Shown here piece after piece: positions 55,916 through 64,000 of a stretch of DNA of 64,000 bases. The position numbers were made by a program, and so were the translations under genes. The notes under the pieces are model-generated. The model ran no database searches. It was given only the letters and a program-made list of their open reading frames with translations, and was not told where the DNA came from. The stretch's first letter is position 1. The number at the start of each line of letters is the position of its first letter. Source of the stretch: Isochrysis galbana (Eukaryota > Haptophyta > Isochrysidales > Isochrysidaceae); NCBI GenBank assembly GCA_018136815.1, contig CM030938.1, positions 780,128-844,127 of the forward strand, read 5' to 3'.

Positions 55916-56736
55916 ATGTGATCTTGGTATAGACTTAGACTTAGTTGTACTCCATGCTAACAACATCTAGCCTCTTGCACCATCAGCAGCCGACGCAAGA
56001 CATCATCAAGACCACGCGTCGGACTCTAGCTAGCAGCCACCACTAAGCTACCACTACCGCGCTACCACCTAGCAAGCAGCCTTATTTCGTGCACCGCCAA
56101 ACGACCCGAATGACTAACACCCACATACATACCCGCCATCCCGCTCTTTCGAACCCGGCCCACGTCCTTAGATATGGTGGCCGTCGTGAGGGGGGGAAGT
56201 TATCAGTCATCTACGATGACTCCTGGATCTTGCGAACAATTTGGCCCCGGAGTGGTTGGACGTGGGGCGGCAACCAGGCATGGCGTTCGGGAACCGGTTC
56301 GTGCCCGCCGGCCGCCGGTGCCATCCGTGATCACGGGGAGTGCTTGATGTTCCTGATGATGGAGCGGACATTGGCCGCGAGGAATGGTGCGCAAGCGTGC
56401 CGGTGTTGCAACGAATGCAAGGACTCGAGCATGTCGGGGTTGTCGAAGAGAGCGTGGGCCCCAGGGCAAGTGGACAATTTCTGAGGAATTGGAAGGGGAA
56501 CCGTCGGAATCAAGCAAGTGGTGGCATAACAGCGTTGGATAGTGGGGACCAGCAACTGGATAAGCACATCACAAGGGGGGGGGATGAGTCTCGACAACAC
56601 GCTAGGAGGAGGGACACACGATGAGAGACTGTGGGGGCTGAGCCGCAAGACGATGAGTTCAATGCGAGATGGCTGAGGTACCGGCCGTATCGCGACGTAG
56701 CATCACAACAAGGCCGGCGGGGTACCACGCCCCATC
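55916..56736. other. Spacer; no gene recognised
   Basis: Short frames at 56089-56484 (+) and its antisense lack any domain. This is the 3' side of both UTP6 and the convergent coiled-coil gene. Confidence 0.4.
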
Positions 56737-58362
56737 TTATCCGAAGGGAGGGATACATGAGGCGAACGGGCCAGGGACTGGGAGCGCGGGAGACAAACGC
56801 TCCTGCAAAAGAACGCATGTGCGGGCCGCGAGCGATTCATCGCCCCCACTTGAGGAATCTTGCCTCTTGAGGACCGTAGCGGCTGCCTGAAAGAAGCGTG
56901 GCGTGGAGAGGGCAGAAAGCGCCGCCGTGTTATTGGCGGCGGACCCCGAAGCGACAGCAGCCAGCAGGAGCTTGGAGGCGGCCCCGTTCAGTGCTGAGTG
57001 CGATGAGGTGAGGAGCGAGCAAAGCTCGGGTGCTGCCAACTGGATCATGCAACCATGGGGAAAGGAGTCTGCGAGAGAGGAATGGAGCACGCGAAGGGCG
57101 ACCAGTACGCCATGCGCGTGGGCACCTCCGACGATGTTGCCCGTGTTTTCAGGATGGCGCAGGGAGATCCGCAGCAAGAGGTGGGCTGCGAGGAGGCGTG
57201 TCGGAGCTGCCGCCTTTGGGGGGGCAGCAACACGCTCGCTTTTGGCTCCGACGGCCAGCCCCTGCGGTGCAGCGGCCTCCGAGGCCGGCACTTCGAGGGA
57301 GCCCAGGCGACTGGGCTCGAGCGCTGTGCACAGGTACTGGAACAAATGGCGCTCCCAGCGTGCACCTTTGCAACCTGCCGCGCCGGCAGCGGCTGCGGGT
57401 GGTCGCTTGGAGGCCTCTGCTGATTGGGCGCGGCCTTGTCCCTTGCAGGCACCCTCCCACATTGGTTGGCTGATCGCAATGCCTCTCGCCTCGTGCGACT
57501 CTTCACCCGCCGCGCTGAAAGGGGAGCCATCGGGTGAGAGGTCCGCGGGGCCGAACATGTACGGCGGTTGAGACGCGGAGTCCACATCGCGAGCAGCCTC
57601 GTGCCAGAGCAAACGAAGCAGCACAGTCGCGGTTGGGCTGGCGAGTGGCAGGGATGCGAGGGTCACCACGGCGCCCGAGAGCGCCTCGTCGTTCAGCATG
57701 AGCGTGTGCGAGGCTTCTGACCAAAGCGGCAGAAGTGCCGCGATGAAGGACCTGCTCTGGCGAAGGTCCGTCTCGCGCGCAGCCGTGCCGCCGCGGGCGC
57801 CTTCGCCGTTGGACGGAGGTGCCGCCCGCCGAGCACCTTGCTGCCTTGTTCTCGCCCGTCTCTGGGCGGCGGCCTCCTGAGCAGCCAGGCTTGCGTACCG
57901 GCGGCGCAAGTCGTCCACAATCTTTTCGAGCTGGCGCACGCGTGCATCGGCCCGCGCCTCCAGCTCCGCACTGGTGCGCGCGGTCAGCCGCGCTGCCTCC
58001 TCCTGCAGCAGCTGCCTCAACAACGCCTCGTCCTCGGCCGCCTCCGCCAGCCGTGTGTAGCCGGCTGCCTCAGCGGCGCCCGCCGCCTCACCCGCGCGGG
58101 CGATCGCCGTGGCAGCCTGCGTATTCAGTGCCCGCCCCCGCCCCACTCCGCGCTCTCGCTCAGCCAGCACCGCCTCTCTCCTCGCGAGGTCAGCTTCTCT
58201 CTCACGAAGCCGGCTCGCGCTCTGAGCCAGAGCCTCGTGGACGGAGAGGAGCTCAGCGTGCGCGGCAAGCGCCCATCCTTCCCCCTCCCCTTCCCCCTCC
58301 TCCACCTCCTCCTCCTCGTCCGTAGACTCCTCCTCCCCCGCACGCAGCAGCCGCGCCAGCAT
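56737..58362 (-). CDS. Coiled-coil/helical-repeat protein, CCDC138-like
   Basis: A 541-residue single-exon protein from ATG 58362. Residues ~12-30 are a Glu run. Residues ~40-190 are strongly heptad-like Ala/Glu/Arg coiled coil (LREREADLARREAVLAERER, DARVRQLEKIVDDLRRRYAS). The C-terminal ~330 residues are helical and leucine-rich: SFIAALLPLWSEASHTLML, HLFQYLCTALEPS, RLLAAHLLLRISL, LCSLLTSSHSALNGAASKLL, and TPRFFQAAATVLKRQDSSS then SLAARTCVLLQERLS. This order, including the penultimate 'FFxxxxxVLxR' helix, resembles the C-terminal domain of CCDC138, a centriolar-satellite/basal-body protein. The match is by eye and moderate; an unrelated ARM-like protein is the alternative. If right, it implies a flagellated cell. 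Convergent with UTP6. Confidence 0.6.
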   Translation of the reverse strand: MLARLLRAGEEESTDEEEEVEEGEGEGEGWALAAHAELLSVHEALAQSASRLREREADLARREAVLAERERGVGRGRALNTQAATAIARAGEAAGAAEAAGYTRLAEAAEDEALLRQLLQEEAARLTARTSAELEARADARVRQLEKIVDDLRRRYASLAAQEAAAQRRARTRQQGARRAAPPSNGEGARGGTAARETDLRQSRSFIAALLPLWSEASHTLMLNDEALSGAVVTLASLPLASPTATVLLRLLWHEAARDVDSASQPPYMFGPADLSPDGSPFSAAGEESHEARGIAISQPMWEGACKGQGRAQSAEASKRPPAAAAGAAGCKGARWERHLFQYLCTALEPSRLGSLEVPASEAAAPQGLAVGAKSERVAAPPKAAAPTRLLAAHLLLRISLRHPENTGNIVGGAHAHGVLVALRVLHSSLADSFPHGCMIQLAAPELCSLLTSSHSALNGAASKLLLAAVASGSAANNTAALSALSTPRFFQAAATVLKRQDSSSGGDESLAARTCVLLQERLSPALPVPGPFASCIPPFG

Positions 58363-59235
58363 TCCCTCCGCACCGCTCCGCTGCGCGGGAAAAAAAAATT
58401 AAACAAATCCGAGTCCTAGTAGGTAGAGGGGCGTTCTTTTGTATACTGCTCGTTTTGTTGTAGTGTTCAGGGGGGCCACTCGATACGCATCTTCAGAGGT
58501 ATTCCCCGCGCGCGTAGGGCAACTAGAACTAGCCCATACAAGTCCACACGCACGAGCGGGAGAGCGGAGCGCCAACAACCAACAACAAATTCCCCGACGC
58601 GAGATCGAGATCTTCCCTATTTTGTAGTTTGTTGGCGGACAGGCGGACCTTCAGCATACGTGCACGTGCGGCGTCTGGTGAGGACTGGTTTAGGTTTAGG
58701 TGAGCCACAGCGCATTTGCATCACGCTCTCAGCAAGCTTTCCACCCTGCCACCCATCCCATCTGACTGGCGGCCGTGGAAGCCTTAGGCCGCCCCAGTGG
58801 CCAGTGGGCCAGTGGGCTCATGAGCTCATGAGTCATGAGCGACTGACGACTGACGACTGTGAGCGACGCGCACAGCCGCACTTGCCGCTGGACCCCCCTG
58901 AGACCTGAGAGTCTCACTAATCCCCGTGTAGCGACGCCGACTCGCATGCAAGAAGATGGAAAATGGGCCACAAGCCACAGGAGACGACGAATTTCGTCGA
59001 ATTTCGTCCACTCGCTGCGCGGGTGGCGGGTGGCTTCTTGCCGGCTTGCCGCTTGCCGGCCCCCGGCGCCTTCTCGTCCTCTCCCAACTTGCGGCGCCTC
59101 ACGGGGTAGGCTCCTCCTCGGCCGCAGTGCCAGCTACCATCGAGTCCATCTGCGGTGTGACGCAGAATCAGAACCCGCCCCGTTTCCGTTTGCGCGCCTC
59201 GGCTCAATCTCTTCTCGGGGGGGGGGGGGGGAGAG
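58363..59235. other. Divergent intergenic region; no gene recognised
   Basis: Between the coiled-coil gene (-) and the kinase gene (+). Short nested repeats of CAGTGG, GCTCATGA and GACTGAC words occur at 58795-58865. No coding recognised. Confidence 0.4.
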
Positions 59236-59238
59236 TGA

Positions 59239-59455
59239 GAGGGTGAGTACAAAGTATAAAGTATAGAGTGAGAGTGAGAGTCAGTACTGAGCTGAGTATA
59301 AAGTAGAAGGTGAGGGTGAGAGTGAGTACAAAGTAGAAAGTAGAGAGTGAGAGTGTGAGAGTGAGTACAACGTAGAAAGTAGAGAGTGAGAGTGAGTCCA
59401 AAGTAGGAAGTAGAGAGTGAGAGTGAGTACAAAGTAGAAAGTAGAAAGTAGAGGG
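59239..59455. repeat. Minisatellite of GAGTACAAAGTAGAAAGTAGA units
   Basis: About five imperfect ~40-bp units built from GAGTGAGAGTGAGTACAAAG and TAGAAAGTAGA. Directly preceded by a poly-G run at about 59217-59230. Confidence 0.85.
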
Positions 59456-60468
59456 GACGTGGAGGCGGGGGATAATAGTTCTATGTGGGGATGGGTGGAT
59501 ATGTCCTATAAATAGTGTGGGCAGATCCTTCTCCCAAAGCGGGCGGCGGGCGGCGGGCGGGGGGGGCGAGGGGGAGGAGAGCCGAGGAGGTGTTCTGGGA
59601 AGAGGGGAAAGAGGGGGTGAGAATGGGTAATGAAAGGGATGGAGAGATAGGGAAAAGGCGAGGGAAAGGGAGAGGGGAAGCAGGCGGGTGTGGAGAGGAA
59701 GGGGATGGGAGAGGGGGGTGGCGAGAGAGGAGAGAAGGGGGGTGGTTGTAGAGAAGAGAGAGGGGGAGAGGGGGAGGGGAGGAGAGGGGAGAGCGAGAGA
59801 GCGAGAGTTTGTGAGAGGAAAAGGGGGCGAGAGAGGGGAAAGGGAGAAGCCGCGTTTTGGGGGGGGGCGCGCGGTTGTCGAGGAAGAGAAGGGGACGGGC
59901 GCGAAGTGGGGGGTGTGGAGAGAGAAAGAAAGGGGTTGGGGAGAGTAAGAGAGAGGGGGGGGAGGGGGGGGGAGAGGGAGAGAGGGGGGGAGGGCGCGCC
60001 GATGGCGAGAGAAGGAAGGGGGTGCCCCCGGGAGAAGTGAAGAAGGAGCGCGCGAGAGAGAAAGAAAGCGAAAGGGGACGGAGAGAGAAGACTCTCTCTT
60101 CTCGCATCCTCTCACCTTTTCTTCCCTTCTTCACCTCCTCTCCCTCTCGCTCTTCCTTCTCTCTCTCCTCTCCCTCTCTTCTTTCTCTCCTCTCTCTCTC
60201 CTCTCTCTCTCTTCTCTCTCTCTTCTCTCTCTCTTCTCTCCTCTCTCTCTCTCTCTCTCTCGTTCTTCCTTCCCTCTCTCTCTCTCTCCAGCCGCCGCCT
60301 CCCGCGCGCCTCCGCCTCCCCTTTCCCACCTCTCTCCCCCTCCCTTTCCTCTCCCCCTCGCCCCCCTTCCCGCCGCACAAGCGCGCCTCTACCTTCCCCC
60401 CTTCCTTCCTGTCTCGTCCAACCCTCCCTCTCCCTCCCTCCCTCTCCCTTGCTCCCTCGCTCTCCACG
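59456..60468. repeat. Purine-rich then CT-rich region upstream of the kinase gene
   Basis: 59520-60090 is GGGGA/GA-rich; 60090-60468 is CT/CCT-rich on the coding strand and ends at the kinase ATG. The long ORFs on either strand across it are low complexity. The polarity switch near 60090 is a point of interest. Confidence 0.85.
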
Positions 60469-62030
60469 ATGACCACCGAGATCTCGAGAGCCACAGACCC
60501 ACAGGCACAGCCTCTGCCGGCCGAGGGCGAGGCGCAGGAGGGCCCAGCGCTAGAGATGGCAGAGCAGCCGTCCAGCGTTAAGCTCGCCAAGTCAGTCACC
60601 GTCGACGCGCCCAGCGAGCCCACCGTCCTCTCTCTCTCCGAGGTGCAGCTCGGACGGAAGACCACTGCAAGGTCGAACATGTCGCGCAACTCGCAAATCT
60701 CGCGGCCCGAGGGGTACGTCCCCGTGGGGCAGCGGCCGTCTGTCCGCCTGATCCACTCGTCGCACCACATCACCGCCGAGTGGCTCACTGAGGTCTACCA
60801 CATGCGCGGCTTCCTCGAGGAAGGCGGCAAGGTGACCTCGTGCAACGTCAAGCCGCTCGGCGAGGGTGAGGGCGTGATGGGCGTACTCGCCATCTGCACC
60901 GTCGAGCTGGAGAACGCCAAGCCGCACGCGCCCAAGCAGTTCGTCGCCAAGTTCTCGCCGGTGCGCCGCCCCGCCCGCGCGGCCGCCTCGCGCTCGCTCC
61001 CTCACCGGCGCGGCTCGCCTCGCCCGCGCAGATCAAGACGTCCATGCCCAGCATGCTCGTGCGCGCCATCTTTGGCGCCGAAGCGCACTGGTACAACGAC
61101 ATGTACGAGGAGGAGCAGGGGCTGGGCCGGCCGGCCGCCTTCTTTGTGGGCGCCAAGCTCTTCCACAAGCGTTGGTGGAAGAGGAAACCCGTCTTCTGTA
61201 TGCTCGTCGAGATGATGCCGAAGCCGCTCTACTCGCGCACGTCGGGCTGCGACAACCTGCAGCACCTCAGGCTGGTGATGCAGTCGCTCGCGTCGTTCCA
61301 CGCGCGCTGGTGGAACGCCGAGAAGAAGCCTCCGCTCGAGTGGGTCTCAAGCCCCGGCCGCGACTACTTCGGGATCATGAAGAACGCGCTCATCTTCGCC
61401 GTCAAGAAGGGCTTCCCCGCGCTCAAGACGGCCTGGGGCGACGCGTACGATCCGGTGCTGCAGATGAAGCCGCTCATCATGCAGAAGCTCAAGTGGTACA
61501 TGAGCGCCGTCTTCGCCGACCCGCTCACGCTCTGCCACGGCGACGTGCACCTCGACAACATCTTCTTCGACGAGTCCTTCCCCATGGGCCTCAAGATGAT
61601 CGACTTTGGCAACATCCAGATCGCGCAGGCCGGCTTCGATGTGGCCTACTTCCTTGGCCAGAATGTCGAGCCCGAGCTTCGCCGCACGTGCGAGGCCGAG
61701 TTGATGAGCATCTACCACGAGACGCTCGTCCGCGACGGCGTCCAGAACTACTCGCTCGAGGACTGCTGGCGCTCGTACCGGCTCAATCTCTTCCGCGTCC
61801 TGATCAACGTCATGTACGTTTCGTACGACCAGTTCGCGAAGGACGCCAAGAAGAAGCGCGGCATCTACGCCGACAAGCTCAGCCATTCGGACGTGAAGCT
61901 CAAGGAGACGTACGATGCGACCAACCGGCGCATGTGCCAGGCTCTCGTCGACGCCAAATTTGACGAGCTGCTCCGCACCGAGGGCAAGACGATGCACTCC
62001 GTCTGTCGCGCCCTCCCGTGCTGCGCATGA
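60469..62030 (+). CDS. EcKL/CHK-like small-molecule kinase (choline-kinase fold)
   Basis: Protein-kinase-like phosphotransferase of the aminoglycoside/choline kinase fold, closest in pattern to the EcKinase-like (DUF1679/CHK) group. Exons 60469-60960 and 61032-62030 with a 71-bp GT-AG intron give 496 residues. The first ~110 residues are acidic/Ser-rich and nonconserved. Then come SHHITAEWLTEVYHMRGFLE, QFVAKFSP (candidate ATP-anchoring Lys), AEAHWYNDMYEEE, and VFCMLVEMMP (hinge). The catalytic Brenner-type LCHGDVHLDNIFF is near residue 345, followed by the Mg-binding LKMIDFGNIQIAQAGFDVAY and FLG. HGDxHxxN and IDFG are intact, so it should be active. The substrate is unknown (sterol, choline-like or other alcohol). 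No transit peptide or membrane segment is evident. The ATG at 60469 is the first after the CT tract. Confidence 0.88.
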
Positions 62031-63540
62031 TGGCACGCGCGGCTTACTCGGCGGGGGAGAGCTCGGGCTCGGCTCTCCGGCCGCTAGTTGGACAAGACGA
62101 CGCCTAGGCTGCGACGAGGGCTGGTGTACACACCGCACGAAGGCGAGCAACGTGCTGGCCGCATGCAGCTTCCAAGTGCTGTGAAGGCACCGGCCAGCGT
62201 GAACGCTCGCTGACGGTCTTGGTGACGAACGTGGGGGGTAGGACTGCCCGGCGCAGCACAACCTGGAGAGCAGGCACTCCTTGTCATGAGCCGCATCGGC
62301 CGCCGTTGATTAGCAACGGCAGCGTTCAGGGGCTCGGGCGTGGGCGTTCAAATGGAGGTGGGAACGTACAATCCTTCCTTTGATGGGAATACACGCCAAG
62401 ACAGGGCCGGTCATCGGGGCGTGACTCCCCGGGCGTGTTTGGATGCTGTGCGGATTACTTCACGAGGCCGTCTCGAGGATGCTAGTCTCGCTCGCACCGA
62501 CCTGAGCGGCAGCACATGGTTTGGTGCGACGCCCGGGTCGACGTCGTAGCATCGATGCCGTGCGCGTTCTCCGCCTCGTAAGGGGCTGGCAGCAATCGGG
62601 ATATCGGCTGGGTAGTGGGCCCCGCCATTGGTGTGGTTGCGTGGCGGGTGGCCGTCTTAGGCCTAGGAGAGTGTTCGCAGGGAGAGCTCCCAATGCTGTC
62701 TTGTTGGTGGGGGAGAACGGGGAGCTGTGGATGCGGCGCAGAACACGGCCGTGAGCTGCCCCGTTCGTTGCCTCGTGCCGGGGCACGTACATACCGGGAA
62801 CAGGACTGAGGACCTTGGAGCGCAGGGCTAGTTGCTACCCCCTAAAGCCAGCTCGTGCCGGTGGCTGTGTATGTGCGCGTATTATATTCTGCGAATGCTC
62901 TCATTGACCCCGAGGACAACGATACAGTACGTGCAGTAGGTGCGGCTGGATGCTCCGGCATGCGCGAAGCTTTTGATTGCGCACATCCCCATCCACATCC
63001 CACGTATGCTAATTATTGCATGAGCAGGATTATATGCAGTATACTCAATTATGTAAAAAAAACTTCTTAATGGCTCTCGCCGCGCGCGCGACTCTGTGCA
63101 GCTGTCTAATCCGCAGCCAGCAACAGATGCTAGCAGGGGCGAGGTGGAGGGCGCAGGCGACGTTGTGCGCTGTGCGCCCGCGCAGGGCTTTGGCCTGCAT
63201 GCCCGGGGGTAACCGTGCCCGGGGAACGCAAGCGCGCGTCACACAGTGCACAGTGCGACCTCTCGTGCTCTTTCGTGGTCGACGTCGATTTCGCACGAGC
63301 GCGAAAACGTTTTCGGATCTGTGTGTTGAAATGGCGTCGAAAATGTGCATATTTATATCATATTTCTCATTATCATTAGATTCTGCCTAGTGTACCCATT
63401 ACGATTAATTACCCATTACCCCAGTAGCATACCCATACCCTGCTACTAAGATCTCGTGATAAAACCTCAATCTTAATCTTGATCTTGACTTGGTGAATTT
63501 TCACCCTTAAAGGTTAAAAGCCCTGTTTGACCGCCCTAGC
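62031..63540. other. Intergenic region; no gene recognised
   Basis: Only short frames without domains. A small perfect inverted word CGTGCC-GG-GGCACG lies near 62774-62787. AT-rich DNA at 63350-63530. Confidence 0.4.
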
Positions 63541-63615
63541 TATCGCCCAGGCACCATTGCGGTGACCATCGCGGCCGAGATGAGAGAATGAGAGATGAGA
63601 GAGAGCGACGCCGGC
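63541..63615. repeat. Hairpin-bearing dispersed repeat, copy C (inverted)
   Basis: Reverse-complement copy: TATCGCCCAGGCACCAT, then GGTGACCATCGCGGCCGAGA. The outer flank GTCGCTCTCTCTC, read on minus, matches the flanks of copies at 10.5 and 45.65 kb. Confidence 0.75.
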
Positions 63616-63859
63616 TCCTGGCTCCTATGGCTCCTGGATCCGGATATATGGGGCTTGGTGCGGGCCGGACACCGGGCTGATGAATGAGAACGGTCTGCGC
63701 GCCCGGCGTCGTTTTGAATTCAGGCTCTCCGAGAAAGTGCATTTACGTATTTACGCCTGTTTTGCCGTTTTTGGGTTACGCTGCGTTGTGGTAGACATCA
63801 CTATACTACAAAACTCGTTCGGACAATTTTACTCTCTACTCTACCATACTCCCACAACT

Positions 63860-63887
63860 CACAAGAGAGTAGAGAGAGGGGGGAAGG

Positions 63888-63954
<67 letters not shown>

Positions 63955-63990
63955 CTGGGAGAGAGAGAGAGTTACTACAAGAGTTGGAGA
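63860..63990. repeat. (GA)n tract at the right edge
   Basis: Near-pure GA repeat (63890-63950), continuing as GAGAGA-rich DNA to the edge of the window. Confidence 0.9.
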
Positions 63991-64000
63991 GAGAGATAGT

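Noticed and set aside
60112-60378. Arg/Glu-rich minus-strand ORF
   Set aside because: Low-complexity complement of the CT tract before the kinase gene.

Overview
The window is nuclear DNA from a unicellular eukaryote, most likely a GC-rich marine alga; a haptophyte is my best guess. Genes carry short spliceosomal introns of about 75-425 bp. I can place 27 of them by reading-frame phase: 26 look GT-AG and one looks GC-AG. Intergenic DNA is full of pyrimidine/purine simple repeats. The gene set (Atm1-type ABC transporter, GT25/DUF707 glycosyltransferases, two sulfotransferases, a possible CCDC138-like protein) fits a flagellate alga. I cannot place the species from sequence alone.

Layout, left to right. 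1-1620: minisatellites and a CT tract, then RPS18/uS13 (+, 3 exons). 2312-6250: LINE-related debris, with a 1.9 kb insert flanked by a 17-bp direct repeat. 6258-8721: a sulfotransferase (-) whose 3' end is amplified as a perfectly spaced 341-bp tandem array. About 10030-10440: the 3' end of a Ty1/copia fossil. 11030-14117: UTP25 (+, 7 exons). 15437-21866: two large unrecognised membrane-anchored proteins (-). 23910-24578: SpoU-type RNA methyltransferase (-). 26473-27517: secreted or targeted DUF1415-like protein (-). 28725-30110: GT25 glycosyltransferase (+). 30111-33783: repeats plus an acidic repeat ORF. 33784-38463: mitochondrial Atm1/ABCB7-type half-transporter (-, 12 exons). 38464-43164: satellites and repeats. 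43165-44579: second sulfotransferase (-). 45664-46500: LINE reverse-transcriptase remnant. 47575-49437: DUF707+GT25 two-domain glycosyltransferase (-). 49438-51840: purine satellites. 51866-54488: UTP6 (+). 54955-55915: palindrome-ended repeat element. 56737-58362: coiled-coil/helical-repeat protein, CCDC138-like (-). 60469-62030: EcKL/CHK-type small-molecule kinase (+). 62031-64000: no gene recognised.

Functional themes. RPS18, UTP25, UTP6 and the SpoU methylase all serve ribosome production or RNA modification. The two sulfotransferases and two GT25-type proteins serve glycan or small-molecule decoration in the secretory pathway. No operon logic applies; each gene appears to have its own promoter, and many coding strands carry a long pyrimidine tract just upstream of the ATG.

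The most unusual points are the 341-bp array copying a sulfotransferase C-terminus, a dispersed family of repeats ending in different but self-complementary palindromes, a ~195-residue insertion inside the ABC transporter nucleotide-binding domain, and the DUF707-GT25 fusion.
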